Assembly: GCA_021800445.1 (NCBI GenBank)
Contig: JAJYYZ010000017.1
Coordinates: 1 to 38,744 of the forward strand
Length of the DNA stretch: 38,744 nt
Source: a bacterium
GTDB lineage: Bacteria > Thermotogota > Thermotogae > Mesoaciditogales > Mesoaciditogaceae
Direction of reading: 5' to 3'
Shown: positions 7,345 through 16,543 of the stretch, piece by piece
Numbering within the stretch: the first letter of the stretch is position 1
How the letters are laid out: each line of letters starts with the position of its first letter
Translations under genes and position numbers: made by a program
Notes under the pieces: model-generated
Databases searched by the model: none
What the model was told of the DNA's origin: nothing
The model's input: the letters and a program-made list of their open reading frames with translations, nothing else

Positions 7345-8268
7345 TTAAATCACTTTTTTCTTGAAAAGATCTGTGATCTTAAAGATTTGTAAAAGCCCTT
7401 TGGGAAGAAATAGAAGGATCACTATGAGAGCGACGCCTTGAATTATCGTTATAGAGATGTTGTATCCCGAAAGTAAAAATGGTAATCCAACAAAGAAGGC
7501 CGCACCTATCATCACGCCCATTACGCTTCCGGTACCCCCGACTATGACCATTGCAAGCAGATCAAGTGAAAGTGTCAGATCGAATTGTGAGGGAGATATA
7601 AATCCTATTGCCGATGCGTAAAGGCTACCTGCAAGACCGGTCAAAGCCGCACTTGCGGCAAAGGCTGCGAGTTTGTATTTGAGCGAATTAACCCCGAAAG
7701 CCCTTGCCGCTATCTCACTGTCTCTCATTGCAAAGAGCGCGAGTCCACTTTTCGAAAATGAAATTCTTGAAAGCACGATAAAGATTAAAAATACGATGAA
7801 AAGCACTATGTAATACTGATAGACTGGAGAGGCTTTAAAGATCCAAAAAGATGGCACCGGTATGTTTCTTATACCGTTGTAACCGCCTGTTATTTGAAAT
7901 ACGCCTATGATCTGCTGAACGGCTATGCCGAAGGCCATCGTGACAACCGCAAGGTAAAATCCGGAAACTCTGAGAGCGGGAAGCCCTACCACGATGCCTA
8001 TTATCATGGCAAAAAGGCCTGAGGCCAAAAACGCGATCAAAAATGGTACGTGAAAATTCACAACGAGAATTGCCGATGTGTAAGCGCCTACGGCAAAGAA
8101 TGCCGCGTTGCCTATCGAGATCTGGCCTGCCCATGTTGTCAGTACATCCATCCCTATGGCTGCTATTGTGTATATGCCTATCAAGACGAAGATGGACAGC
8201 AAAAAAGGATATCCCAAAAACGGTAGAGGAACAAGCACAAAAGGTATAAACCAAAGATATTTTTTCAT
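7345..8268 (-). CDS. livM: branched-chain amino acid-type ABC transporter permease LivM
   Basis: This 307-residue inner-membrane permease of the HAAT family has about nine to ten hydrophobic segments. It carries the conserved cytoplasmic-loop region ALFAMRDSEIAARAFGVN and the family features GQISIGNAAFFAVGAYT near the N-terminus and LDLLAMVIVGGTGSVMG toward the C-terminus. The start is ATG 8268, overlapping the livH stop (TGATG). It would pair with LivH to form the membrane channel, driven by LivG and LivF. HAAT systems carry amino acids but also short-chain acids, amides or aromatic acids, so the neighbouring acyl-CoA genes leave the substrate open. Confidence 0.93.
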   Translation of the reverse strand: MKKYLWFIPFVLVPLPFLGYPFLLSIFVLIGIYTIAAIGMDVLTTWAGQISIGNAAFFAVGAYTSAILVVNFHVPFLIAFLASGLFAMIIGIVVGLPALRVSGFYLAVVTMAFGIAVQQIIGVFQITGGYNGIRNIPVPSFWIFKASPVYQYYIVLFIVFLIFIVLSRISFSKSGLALFAMRDSEIAARAFGVNSLKYKLAAFAASAALTGLAGSLYASAIGFISPSQFDLTLSLDLLAMVIVGGTGSVMGVMIGAAFFVGLPFLLSGYNISITIIQGVALIVILLFLPKGLLQIFKITDLFKKKVI

Positions 8269-9149
8269 CAAACTCTCCTCGCTTTTGTACTTCCGAGCAA
8301 TCCCTCGGGCTTTACGATAAGAATCGCGACTATTATCGCGAGAGAAAAGGTCGTCTTGAGGTTTGTGGATATGTAAGTGCCAACAAGGTTCTCAATGATG
8401 CCTATCGATATGCCGCCTATTATCGATCCCGGAATACTTTCAAATCCACCAAGGACTGCGGCGGTAAAGCCCATTATTTGAAGGCTTAACATCATGTCCG
8501 GATAAACAAAGGTCTGCGGAGCAACGAGTATTGCCGCGAGCGCACCTATCGATCCAGAGATGATCCACGAAATTGACATCATAAGGCTTGAATTTATGCC
8601 CATCAATTTTGCAATTTCTTCATTCTGCGCCACTGCCCTCATGGCTTTTCCCTGAAATGTGAGGTTCAAATACAGAATAAGTGCGATTATGACGGCCGTT
8701 ACAACTCCCAAAATCAAAATGTTTTGCTGCGGTATGACTATAATGCCACCACCAAATCTCAATATGAAAGGAAGGCCATTTAAAAGATTGGGTATTTGCT
8801 GATAATTGTTTCCCCATATCTGGAGTGCCGTACCTTCAAGTACCAAAAGCAGGCCCAAGGTGATTATCACCATGGAGGCTGGAGAAATATTTCTGACAGG
8901 CCTCAGAAGTCCGCGCTCTACGGCGTAACCGACAAAAGATCCAAAGGTTACGGCGATAAAAAATGATAGAATGTAATTCATACCCATCATGGAAAAGCAT
9001 GTAAAAAAGATGTAAGCCGAGATCATTCCCATGTAACCGTAAGCGAAATTCATAACTCCCGTTACCTTGTAAGCTATAACAAGGCCAAGTGCCACTATTG
9101 CGTAAAGGGAACCTGTTATTATTCCGGCAATTATTTGCTGAAATACCAT
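8268..9149 (-). CDS. livH: branched-chain amino acid-type ABC transporter permease LivH
   Basis: The second permease is 293 residues long. It has eight or so membrane segments and the family signatures GSLYAIVALGLVIAYKVTGV and MNFAYG near the N-terminus. The EAA-like loop region is AMRAVAQNEEIAKLMGINS, with AAVLGGFESIPGSIIGG near the C-terminus. It starts at ATG 9149 behind AGGGGTG, two bases after the livF stop, and overlaps livM. It acts as the LivM partner in the inner membrane. Confidence 0.94.
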   Translation of the reverse strand: MVFQQIIAGIITGSLYAIVALGLVIAYKVTGVMNFAYGYMGMISAYIFFTCFSMMGMNYILSFFIAVTFGSFVGYAVERGLLRPVRNISPASMVIITLGLLLVLEGTALQIWGNNYQQIPNLLNGLPFILRFGGGIIVIPQQNILILGVVTAVIIALILYLNLTFQGKAMRAVAQNEEIAKLMGINSSLMMSISWIISGSIGALAAILVAPQTFVYPDMMLSLQIMGFTAAVLGGFESIPGSIIGGISIGIIENLVGTYISTNLKTTFSLAIIVAILIVKPEGLLGSTKARRV

Positions 9150-9150
9150 T

Positions 9151-9867
9151 TCACACCCCTAAGTATTTCATTTTTAAAGTTTGAAAATCCACATCTTTTG
9201 TATTTCCGGAGATTGCGAATTTTCCATTTTGCATGACGTAAATCCTGCTGGATATTTCCATCGCTATCATGGCATTTTGCTCTACAAGCAATATGGCGGT
9301 ACCGGATTTGTTTATCGTTTTGAGCGAGTCAAAGATGAAATCAACAAGTTTTGGCGAAAGGCCCAAAGAAGGCTCATCCAACATCAAAAGTTTGGGTTCA
9401 TTCATCAAAGCGCGTCCTATCGCAAGCATCTGTTGTTCTCCTCCAGAAAGTGTTCCTGCAAGTTGCCTCTTTCTCTCTCCCAATCTTTGAAAAAGCGCGT
9501 AAACTTTTTTGATATTTTCCTTTATCAAATTTTTATTTTTTCTTATCGCGTAGGCACCTAACAAAAGGTTATCTTCGACGCTTAAATCCGGAAAGATACC
9601 TCTTCTTTCGGGACACAGAGTAAGTCCTAAATACGGTATTTTGTAAGGCTCCGTTCTTGATATGTCCTTCGACAGAAACGTGATCTTGCCTTCATGGGGA
9701 ATTAAACCGGCAAGCGCTTTCAAAGTTGAACTCTTTCCGGCGCCATTTGCACCGAGTATTGAAACCACTTCTTGATTGCCGACGAAAAAGTTTGTACCTC
9801 TTACAGCCTCTATCGGTCCGTATTTAACGGTAAGATTTTCAACTTCGAGAATATGATCTGTCGCCAA
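9151..9867 (-). CDS. livF: branched-chain amino acid-type ABC transporter ATPase LivF
   Basis: This ATPase of 238 residues has Walker A GANGAGKSS, the ABC signature LSGGEQQMLAIGRAL, Walker B LLMLDEPSLGL and a switch His replaced in the family manner by VEQNA. It starts at TTG 9867, inside the 3' end of livG (29-nt overlap), with no strong ribosome site, so translation is probably coupled. It forms the ATPase pair with LivG on the cytoplasmic face of LivHM. Length matches E. coli LivF. Confidence 0.94.
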   Translation of the reverse strand: MATDHILEVENLTVKYGPIEAVRGTNFFVGNQEVVSILGANGAGKSSTLKALAGLIPHEGKITFLSKDISRTEPYKIPYLGLTLCPERRGIFPDLSVEDNLLLGAYAIRKNKNLIKENIKKVYALFQRLGERKRQLAGTLSGGEQQMLAIGRALMNEPKLLMLDEPSLGLSPKLVDFIFDSLKTINKSGTAILLVEQNAMIAMEISSRIYVMQNGKFAISGNTKDVDFQTLKMKYLGV

Positions 9868-10609
9868 GATAGGCTTCGGCCACCTTTCTGTCCCGAATTA
9901 TTTCCGATGGATTTCCTTCGGCTATTTTTTCACCGAAATTCATAACGGTTATTTTGTCTGAGACAGACATAACAATCCGCATGTCATGCTCGATCATAAG
10001 GATCGTAAGATCGTAAAGATTTTTTATTCTCAAAATTTCTTCTTTGAGTTTTTCGGATTCTTGATCGTTTAAACCCGCAAAAGGTTCATCCAAAATGAGT
10101 AATTTTGGCTTTGATATGACGGCCCGTCCTATCTCGACAAGTTTTTGCGTACCGTACGGAAGTGATGAAACGGGCATGTTTAAATATCTTTTTATGTCAA
10201 GCATTTCCGATATTTCAGTTACGTTTTGAACAATCTTAGATTGTTCAAATTTGTAAGACTTCGTGCTGAAAATCTCGTCAAAGAAATTGTAATTTATCGT
10301 ATGGTAAGCCCCGATGAAAAGATTGCCCATAACGGTTAAATTCTTGAAAAGTTCAAGATTTTGAAAGGTTCTTGCCACGCCGGCATTTATTATCTTGTGG
10401 GCCGGCATCTTCAACAGATCAACGTCTTCAAAAAGGGCTGTGCCAGTTGATGACACAACCCGAGTTAAAGCATTTACAACAGTGGTTTTCCCTGCTCCGT
10501 TTGGCCCTATCAAAGAGTGAAAACTCCCTTTTTCGACATCCATCGAAAAATTGTTGGACGCTATCAATCCTTTGAATTTTACCGAAAGTGCTTTTATCGA
10601 TAGAATCAT
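9839..10609 (-). CDS. livG: branched-chain amino acid-type ABC transporter ATPase LivG
   Basis: This ATPase of 256 residues has Walker A GPNGAGKTT, the LivG-type signature LPYGTQKLVEIGRA in place of LSGGQ, Walker B LLILDEPFAGLN, and the C-terminal VMNFGEKIAEGNPSEI typical of LivG. ATG 10609 overlaps the stop of the binding-protein gene (ATGA); an in-frame GTG at 10624 is a less likely start. Its insertion after Walker A is of the usual LivG length. It couples translationally with genes on both sides. Confidence 0.94.
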   Translation of the reverse strand: MILSIKALSVKFKGLIASNNFSMDVEKGSFHSLIGPNGAGKTTVVNALTRVVSSTGTALFEDVDLLKMPAHKIINAGVARTFQNLELFKNLTVMGNLFIGAYHTINYNFFDEIFSTKSYKFEQSKIVQNVTEISEMLDIKRYLNMPVSSLPYGTQKLVEIGRAVISKPKLLILDEPFAGLNDQESEKLKEEILRIKNLYDLTILMIEHDMRIVMSVSDKITVMNFGEKIAEGNPSEIIRDRKVAEAYLGDRSYSRS

Positions 10610-11784
10610 TTCAAAGTTATCCACCCGGATATAGGTACAAAGGTGCCATTTTCTATCTTCATGAAATACATGGAAGTCTTTCCTTCCCTGTCTGTGGGCG
10701 TAAAGGTTATACCCTGGGCAAGAATTCCATTCCAGTTGTCAAAAGTATCGAGTGCTTTTACAAGTCCATCTCTTGTCGGATTCGGACCTGCGAGTTCGAG
10801 CGCGTGCGAAAAGATTTCAGCGGCTATAAAGCCTGCGGCCGCGTAAGAACTTGGGATCTCGTTTGGATACGATTTTTGGTATATTTTGAGATATTGATCG
10901 AATTTTGCCGTAAAATCGGGATTGTCCTTCGTCGGTATCGGTACCCATCCCGTCAGAATAACGCCTTCAACTGCCTTACCACCAAGTTGTATGAATGCCG
11001 GATCGGCATTCGGGTATATCGTCACAATGGGAATATTCAGGCCGTATTGCTTTATCTGTGTCACTATTCTTATCGTGTCCGTTATAAGACCTGCGATAAC
11101 GAGAGAGTCTGGATTTGCTGACATGAGTTTGATTATGTCAGAACTGAAATCGGCACTCGTTGGATTGTATGCTATCGTTATGTATGGCTTCATGTTGAAA
11201 TCGGCAAGTTGCTTTTGAATACCGTCGAGTTCCTGCTGGCCTATATCGTTGTTCATGTACATGACCGCTATCTTAGATTTATGCTCATTTTGTACCAAAA
11301 ATCTCGCTATCAAATGTCCTTCGAGATCGTAGTTTGGCTGAACCGGAAATACGTACTCTTTTGGAGGATTCGATAACTGCGGCGCACCGCTTCCTTGATA
11401 AACAAATGGCACACCGTTATCGTTAAGATAGCCCATTACGGCAAGACATCCCGGAGTCCCAAGTCCTCCGACGACTGAAAACACGTGATCCTGCTCGACC
11501 ATTCTTTTCACATCGGTGACGGTTAAGGCCGGATTGAGTTGATCATCGTAGACCAAAAGATCAATTTTTCTTCCGTTGATGCCTCCCTGATCGTTTATCC
11601 AATTGAAGTAGGCTTTCATGCCTTTCAGCATGCCCTGTCCGATTATGGCGTAAGGTCCCGACAATGCCTGAAATGTTCCGATAACGACTTTATCGGGATA
11701 AACTCCGAAAGTTGACGTGTCCGCGGCAAAGACAAAAGTCAGAAACAACCCCAAAATCACCGAAAAAACAAAAAATTTCTTCAT
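10606..11784 (-). CDS. livJ: periplasmic-binding protein of the HAAT family (LivJ/LivK-like)
   Basis: The substrate-binding subunit has 392 residues. A signal peptide (MKKFFVFSVILGLFLTFVFA) precedes DKVVIGTFQALSGPYAIIGQ, the classic type I periplasmic-binding fold entry. Later come INDQGGINGRKIDLLVYDDQ and the VVGGLGTPGCLAVMGYLND ligand-loop region. The start is ATG 11784; the open frame runs farther upstream, but that extension would overlap the thiolase gene and lacks a signal sequence. The ligand pocket does not reveal the substrate. It lies 23 nt after the thiolase and overlaps livG by 4 nt. Confidence 0.92.
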   Translation of the reverse strand: MKKFFVFSVILGLFLTFVFAADTSTFGVYPDKVVIGTFQALSGPYAIIGQGMLKGMKAYFNWINDQGGINGRKIDLLVYDDQLNPALTVTDVKRMVEQDHVFSVVGGLGTPGCLAVMGYLNDNGVPFVYQGSGAPQLSNPPKEYVFPVQPNYDLEGHLIARFLVQNEHKSKIAVMYMNNDIGQQELDGIQKQLADFNMKPYITIAYNPTSADFSSDIIKLMSANPDSLVIAGLITDTIRIVTQIKQYGLNIPIVTIYPNADPAFIQLGGKAVEGVILTGWVPIPTKDNPDFTAKFDQYLKIYQKSYPNEIPSSYAAAGFIAAEIFSHALELAGPNPTRDGLVKALDTFDNWNGILAQGITFTPTDREGKTSMYFMKIENGTFVPISGWITLK

Positions 11785-11807
11785 ACCACAATCCCCTTTC
11801 AAAAAAG

Positions 11808-13007
11808 TTAAACTCTTTTTATCACAACGGCAGTACCCATTCCACCGCCTATGCAAAGTGTTGCAAGACCGATTTCGGCCTTTTTCTTCATCATTTCGTA
11901 CAAAAGCGTCACGGTTATTCTGTTTCCAGAGCACCCTATCGGATGGCCGAGTGCTATTGCCCCGCCGTTCAAATTCGTCTTTTCGAGTATGCGATCTTTC
12001 GAAACTCCGTACTTTCCAGTCCATCGCTTTATAACTCCGAGCGTTTGTACCGCAAATGCCTCGTTGCCTTCTATCAATTGCAAATCTGCGAAAGAAAGAT
12101 GCGCCATCTTCAAAGCGTTTTCAGTCGCCGGTACGGGACCAAGCCCCATGACGATAGGATCGACTCCGCCCTGCCCCCATCCGAGTACTTCGGCCATCGG
12201 CTTTAAATTGTGATCCGCGACGTACTTCTCGCTTGCAAGAATTATCGCACTGGCACCATCGTTTATTCCGGACGAATTTCCGGCCGTAACAGTTCCGCCT
12301 TCCTTAAACGCTGGCCTCAAGCGTGACAGAGCCTCTACGCTTGTCTCTCTGGGCCCTTCATCCGTATCGAAGATTTTGGTTTCCCTTTTATCCTTTACCT
12401 CTACCGGAATTATCTCGCCTTTGAACTTTCCGTTTGATATGGCCTCTCTTGCCCTTTTTTGACTTTCATTGGAATATTCATCCTGTTCCATTCTTGAGAT
12501 GTTCAGACGTTTTGCGATTTCTTCGGCGGTGATTCCCATGTGAACCTGATTGAAGACATCCGTAAGTCCATCGTAGACCATGTGATCGACAACTTCCATG
12601 TTTCCGAATTTTGCGCCGAATCTTGTTTTGTAATTCAACAAAAATGGTGCCTGAGACATGTTTTCCATACCGCCGGCAACGACCAAATCGGCATTTTCGA
12701 TGGCTATATCGGTTGCGCCAACCATTATCGCCTTCATCCCGCTTCCGCAGACCATATTAACGGTAAATGCCGGCACTTCAACGGGAATTCCCGCATATAT
12801 GGAGGCCTGCCTCGCAGGGCCCATGCCTTCGCCGGCCACAAGCACATTTCCCATGATGACCTCGTTAACTTCTTTTGGATCAACGTGTGCCTGTTCCATG
12901 GCGCCCTTTATCGCTATAGATCCAAGTTTTGTTGCCGGAATGTCTTTCAAACTTCCGCCAAAAACACCTATCGCCGTCCTTTTTGCACCTATTATGTAAA
13001 CCTTCAT
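11808..13007 (-). CDS. acetyl-CoA C-acetyltransferase (thiolase)
   Basis: This biosynthetic/degradative type II thiolase of 399 residues interconverts two acetyl-CoA with acetoacetyl-CoA. The acyl-binding Cys is in NMVCGSGMKA (C87), the His in ALGHPIGCSG (H355) and the second Cys in LCIGGGMG (C385). The length is normal for AtoB/PhaA. ATG 13007 follows GAAGGAGGCG. It sits 18 nt after the reductase and 23 nt before the transporter binding protein, so it belongs to the same transcript. Together with the reductase and CoA-transferase it fits a 3-hydroxybutyrate/acetoacetate-type pathway. Confidence 0.96.
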   Translation of the reverse strand: MKVYIIGAKRTAIGVFGGSLKDIPATKLGSIAIKGAMEQAHVDPKEVNEVIMGNVLVAGEGMGPARQASIYAGIPVEVPAFTVNMVCGSGMKAIMVGATDIAIENADLVVAGGMENMSQAPFLLNYKTRFGAKFGNMEVVDHMVYDGLTDVFNQVHMGITAEEIAKRLNISRMEQDEYSNESQKRAREAISNGKFKGEIIPVEVKDKRETKIFDTDEGPRETSVEALSRLRPAFKEGGTVTAGNSSGINDGASAIILASEKYVADHNLKPMAEVLGWGQGGVDPIVMGLGPVPATENALKMAHLSFADLQLIEGNEAFAVQTLGVIKRWTGKYGVSKDRILEKTNLNGGAIALGHPIGCSGNRITVTLLYEMMKKKAEIGLATLCIGGGMGTAVVIKRV

Positions 13008-13025
13008 TTTGCGCCTCCTTCAATT

Positions 13026-13757
13026 CTAAAAGACCAGTCCTCCGTCAACGCCGAGTACCTGACCGGTTATGTAATTTGCTTCATCGGAGGCCAAAAAGAG
13101 ATACGCATTCGCGACATCTATGGCCTCTCCCATTTTCCCGAGAGGAGTTTTCGCTTTCATTTGCTCTATAACCTTTTCCGGCACACTTTCAGTCATGGGT
13201 GTCTTAATGAAGCCCGGTGCGACTGCATTTGCACGTATGTTGTACCTTGCGAATTCTTTTGCCCAGGTTTTGGTCATGCCTATCAAACCGGCCTTGGCCG
13301 CCGCATAGTTTGTCTGGCCTATGTTTCCGTATATTCCGACAACCGAAGACGCGTTCAATATGACTCCGTTTCTTTGGTTCATCATGTAAGATACAACCGC
13401 CTGAGTCACGTTGTAGATTCCTTTAAGGTTTATCGAGATAACCGTGTCAAAATCCGATTCCGGCATTCTGACGAGAAAGTTGTCTCTTGTTATGCCGGCA
13501 TTGTTTACAAGAATATCGATATGTCCGAGATCTGAAAAGATCTTATCGACTATTGTTTTAACCTCGTCATGCTTTGAAACGTCCATTTTGTATATTCTGT
13601 AAGAATCTCCAATTTCAGACTTTGCCTTTTGCAAAGATTCCTCGTTGTAATCGCATGCGGCAACGATTGCGCCTTCTTTTATGAACAACTTGGAAGTCTC
13701 TAATCCGATTCCGCTTGCCGCTCCCGTTATAATCGCCACTTTTCCATTTAACCTCAT
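13026..13757 (-). CDS. SDR-family 3-oxoacyl-ACP / acetoacetyl-CoA reductase
   Basis: This classical short-chain dehydrogenase has 243 residues. The cofactor motif is TGAASGIG, the NNAG motif is present, and the catalytic set is Ser (about 138, in NASSVVG), Tyr 151 and Lys 155 (YAAAK). An Asp at position 36, at the end of the second strand, suggests NAD(H) preference rather than NADPH, so a catabolic hydroxyacyl dehydrogenase role is possible. ATG 13757 follows GAGGAGGT; an upstream in-frame GTG at 13772 is less likely because it overlaps that ribosome site. FabG and PhaB are the closest named families. Next to the thiolase, a role on acetoacetyl-CoA is more likely than in fatty acid synthesis. 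Confidence 0.9.
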   Translation of the reverse strand: MRLNGKVAIITGAASGIGLETSKLFIKEGAIVAACDYNEESLQKAKSEIGDSYRIYKMDVSKHDEVKTIVDKIFSDLGHIDILVNNAGITRDNFLVRMPESDFDTVISINLKGIYNVTQAVVSYMMNQRNGVILNASSVVGIYGNIGQTNYAAAKAGLIGMTKTWAKEFARYNIRANAVAPGFIKTPMTESVPEKVIEQMKAKTPLGKMGEAIDVANAYLFLASDEANYITGQVLGVDGGLVF

Positions 13758-13779
13758 ATTTGACCTCCTCACTCAAGAT

Positions 13780-13995
13780 GTGGCATGTAGCGTATGGCAC
13801 ATAGCGCATAGCGAATGGCACGTGGAAAAATCAAACTGGAGGCGAAGAGCATGATGCCGAGAGGTGGCCTCCGCAGCAAAGCGAGGACCAGACACCGAAG
13901 GGCGAATGCTGGAGCCGACGCACAAAAAGCGGCAAATTGGCGTATGGCTCGTAGTACATAAGAATTGACAATTTGCAATTGACAATTGCCAATTC
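13780..13995. repeat. intergenic repeat patch with GC-rich module
   Basis: Between the CoA-transferase and reductase genes are near-repeats of the dispersed family (GTGGCATGTAGCGTATGGCA, CATAGCGCATAGCGAATGGC and, later, TTGGCGTATGGCTCGTAGTA). They flank a GC-rich block at about 13837-13932 whose composition stands out from its surroundings. A run of AATTG/CAATT motifs (about 13962-13996) closes it. No coding frame with a ribosome site is seen. Confidence 0.6.
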
Positions 13996-14027
13996 TAAGG
14001 TAAATAAACATTCGACTTTTAAAAAAT

Positions 14028-15323
14028 TCAGTATATATGGTTTGATATTGCAAATTTTTTCAACTCTTCTCTAAATTTCGGATCTGCTATCGAGATGAGT
14101 AATCTTGCCCTCTCGCGAATACTTTTCCCCTTCAAATGAACGGCCCCGTATTCAGTCACAACCCAATCCACGTCCTGACGTGGAACGGTTACTCCGGTGC
14201 CTTCGGGTAAAAACGGTACTATTTTGGAAATTTTTCCATCTTTTGCGGTAGAGTGAAGCGCTATTATGCCTTTGCCGTCCTTTGCCATCGAAGCACCTCT
14301 GTGTGTGTCCAATTGACCACCGGTGCCGCTGTAATGTTTAAATCCTATGCTTTCAGATGCAACCTGTCCGGTGAGATCGACCATTAAGGCGGTGTTAATG
14401 CTGACCATCTTATCATTTTGGGCTATCACGTAAGGATCGTTGACGTATTTGCCTCTCAAAAAGAGAATGCCGGGATTGTCATCTACAAAATCGTACATGC
14501 TTTTCTCTCCGAGTCCGAAGGTACATATCATTTTTCCCGGCCAGAGTGTCTTTTTCTTGTTTGTTATTACCCCTTTGTTTAGAAGTTCTACCATGCCCTG
14601 TGTCAGCATTTCCGTATGAATTCCGAGATCGTGTTTGTGTTCCAAAAAAGACGCGACTGCATTTGGAATGCCTCCAATGCCGAGTTGAATCGTGGCACCG
14701 TCTTCTATGAGATCCGCTATGTGTCCGGCTATAAGTTCGTCTTCTTTTGTCGGAGTTGCATTCATTATCGTTGGAATGGGATAATCAACCTCTATTACGT
14801 GATCGACCTCGGAGATGTGAATTTGCGTGTCTCCATGCGTCCTCGGTGCATTTGGGTTTACCTCAAGCACTATTTTATCCACATTTTCTATCATTTCCTT
14901 TTCATAAACGACGCTCAAAGACAAAGTCAGATATCCGTGTTTGTCCATCGGAGAGGCTATGCCCCAGTAAATATCCGGCTTATCATTTTGAAGTTTGTCT
15001 GTGCCCGCTAAGTGTAAATTGTTGGGTATGTAGGTTACAGTTCCTATGCTCATATTTGCGGCCTCACGGGTAGGATTGCTGTAAAACCATGACTCGTTGA
15101 GAAATTTTGACGAAAATTTCGGATCCTTTTGGACGGGAAAATCAACTACGTCAAGGCAGGAAAAGACGCGCAAATTTTCGAATTCGCAATTTTTAAGGTT
15201 TTTCAGAAATGACTGAGGCTCCATAGCCGCCATTCCAAGTACGACGGTTTTATTCCCGGAAAGCACTTTTTTCATAACATCTTCAACATTTGCAACTTTC
15301 GACCTGTAAAGTTCGGAATTCAT
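14028..15323 (-). CDS. acetyl-CoA hydrolase / 4-hydroxybutyrate CoA-transferase family protein
   Basis: The enzyme has 431 residues and belongs to family I CoA-transferases of the AbfT/Cat2/acetyl-CoA hydrolase type, which move CoA between acetate and a short-chain acid. Visible family motifs are IQLGIGGIPNAVASFL (CoA-binding glycine loop), MVSINTALMVDLTGQVASES, YSGTGGQLDTHRGASMAKDG and DVDWVVTEYGAVHLKGKSI. ATG 15323 is preceded by AGAGGAGAGA and overlaps the TetR stop by 4 nt. The substrate cannot be fixed from sequence: 4-hydroxybutyrate, butyrate, 3-hydroxybutyrate and acetoacetate are all possible, and the adjacent thiolase and reductase favour a C4 acid. Confidence 0.88.
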   Translation of the reverse strand: MNSELYRSKVANVEDVMKKVLSGNKTVVLGMAAMEPQSFLKNLKNCEFENLRVFSCLDVVDFPVQKDPKFSSKFLNESWFYSNPTREAANMSIGTVTYIPNNLHLAGTDKLQNDKPDIYWGIASPMDKHGYLTLSLSVVYEKEMIENVDKIVLEVNPNAPRTHGDTQIHISEVDHVIEVDYPIPTIMNATPTKEDELIAGHIADLIEDGATIQLGIGGIPNAVASFLEHKHDLGIHTEMLTQGMVELLNKGVITNKKKTLWPGKMICTFGLGEKSMYDFVDDNPGILFLRGKYVNDPYVIAQNDKMVSINTALMVDLTGQVASESIGFKHYSGTGGQLDTHRGASMAKDGKGIIALHSTAKDGKISKIVPFLPEGTGVTVPRQDVDWVVTEYGAVHLKGKSIRERARLLISIADPKFREELKKFAISNHIY

Positions 15324-16543
15324 CTTATCTCTCCTCTAAGACCATGCATTAAAAATTTCGATACTCCCTTGACGTACTTTTTCAATTCGTCGACATCCAT
15401 ATCTTTTTCTATTATCGATTCAAGGCCGATTTGATGGCCGATCCCCATAAGCATGTAAGACAGCAAGACGGGTTCAAATGGCCTGTACTCGTTGTTTTTG
15501 AATGCCCTATCGAGTGGTTTGATGTAAGATTTAGATATTTGAGCGTAATAATAAATGGATGTTTTCGAATCGACGAATTCCATCTCTCTTATTATCGAAT
15601 ACATCTCTTTGTGATGTTTGAAAAAATCCAAAAATCCCATGTATCCTGATATTTCCGCATCTCTTCTGTCCGTAAACCTCCAAACATATCTTCTCAAACT
15701 TCTCTTTAACGCCTCAAGCGTTGAAGAAACGAGTTCTCGCAAAGCCTCTATCTTGGAATCGAAATGCACGTAAAACGTCCCAAGGCCGATGCCTGCGAGG
15801 TTGGATATGTCAGAGATCTTTGTCTTCGAATAGCCTTTACTTCCAAAAAGTTGTTCTGTCGCGGTCAGTATTTTTTTGTGAGTTACCGACCATTGGGATT
15901 TGAATTCGAATTGATCTTCACCGAGTTCCGGAAGCGTTTCAAAGGCATCTTGGTTTATCAGATGATCATCCGGATCTATACCGTTGTATATAAGATCAAA
16001 AACCGCATCTATGACTTTTTCGTCTATTTTCTTTTCGCTTGACATGGCGTACTCTATAACGACGAAATTTACAATTCCCATCATAAAAAGATAAAAAGCC
16101 CTTTTGGACGTTGGATCGAGAATTTCAAGAAATTCTTCAGACATAAAATTGTAGAGGCCGTCGTAAAATTCCATCGAAATATGGGGAAAAAGGAATTCGG
16201 CATTCCTGAAAACGGAATATTCGTTTATCTTTTCAGAGATAGATTCCACAAAGGCTTTAATAAAAATCCTAAATCTTTCTTCATCGCTCGAAGAACGTGT
16301 GTTTGCCATCATGTCATGAATGTTTTGCTTTAGCCATTCGGTAAGATCATGAACGATCTGGATCAAGATCTCCTCTTTGGAATCGAAATACTGATAAAAT
16401 GAAGCGTTACCTATATTACACTTTTTCGATATCATGGCCGCTGAAACTTCCTGATACCCATTTTTTCTAAACAATTCAACGGACTTTTCGATTATCCTGT
16501 TGTATGTGTTTATACCCTTTTCAGATGTGGGTACTCTCGGCAT
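15320..16543 (-). CDS. tandem double-domain TetR/AcrR regulator
   Basis: This 407-residue protein contains two complete TetR units in one chain. The first DNA-binding domain (about 14-60) has ISKKCNIGNASFYQYFDSK, and the second (about 222-268) has ISNLAGIGLGTFYVHFDSK. Each is followed by a helical ligand/dimer domain (about 65-200 and 270-405). Ordinary TetR regulators are about 190-210 residues and dimerise; a fused pair could act as a built-in dimer or bind two sites. It overlaps the KAS III-like gene by 23 nt and the CoA-transferase gene by 4 nt, so it is expressed with its likely targets. Autoregulation through the twin sites at 17575-17613 is inferred. Confidence 0.9.
   Translation of the reverse strand: MPRVPTSEKGINTYNRIIEKSVELFRKNGYQEVSAAMISKKCNIGNASFYQYFDSKEEILIQIVHDLTEWLKQNIHDMMANTRSSSDEERFRIFIKAFVESISEKINEYSVFRNAEFLFPHISMEFYDGLYNFMSEEFLEILDPTSKRAFYLFMMGIVNFVVIEYAMSSEKKIDEKVIDAVFDLIYNGIDPDDHLINQDAFETLPELGEDQFEFKSQWSVTHKKILTATEQLFGSKGYSKTKISDISNLAGIGLGTFYVHFDSKIEALRELVSSTLEALKRSLRRYVWRFTDRRDAEISGYMGFLDFFKHHKEMYSIIREMEFVDSKTSIYYYAQISKSYIKPLDRAFKNNEYRPFEPVLLSYMLMGIGHQIGLESIIEKDMDVDELKKYVKGVSKFLMHGLRGEIR

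Noticed and set aside
11785-12024. N-terminal extension of the LivJ-like frame up to 12024 (472 residues)
   Set aside because: The extension overlaps the thiolase gene on the same strand, lacks a ribosome site, and would bury a perfect signal peptide that starts at ATG 11784.
10588-13535. Long plus-strand frames opposite livJ, thiolase and reductase (for example 12540-13535)
   Set aside because: All lie antisense to well-recognised catalytic domains and show no family features; a consequence of codon bias on the coding strand.
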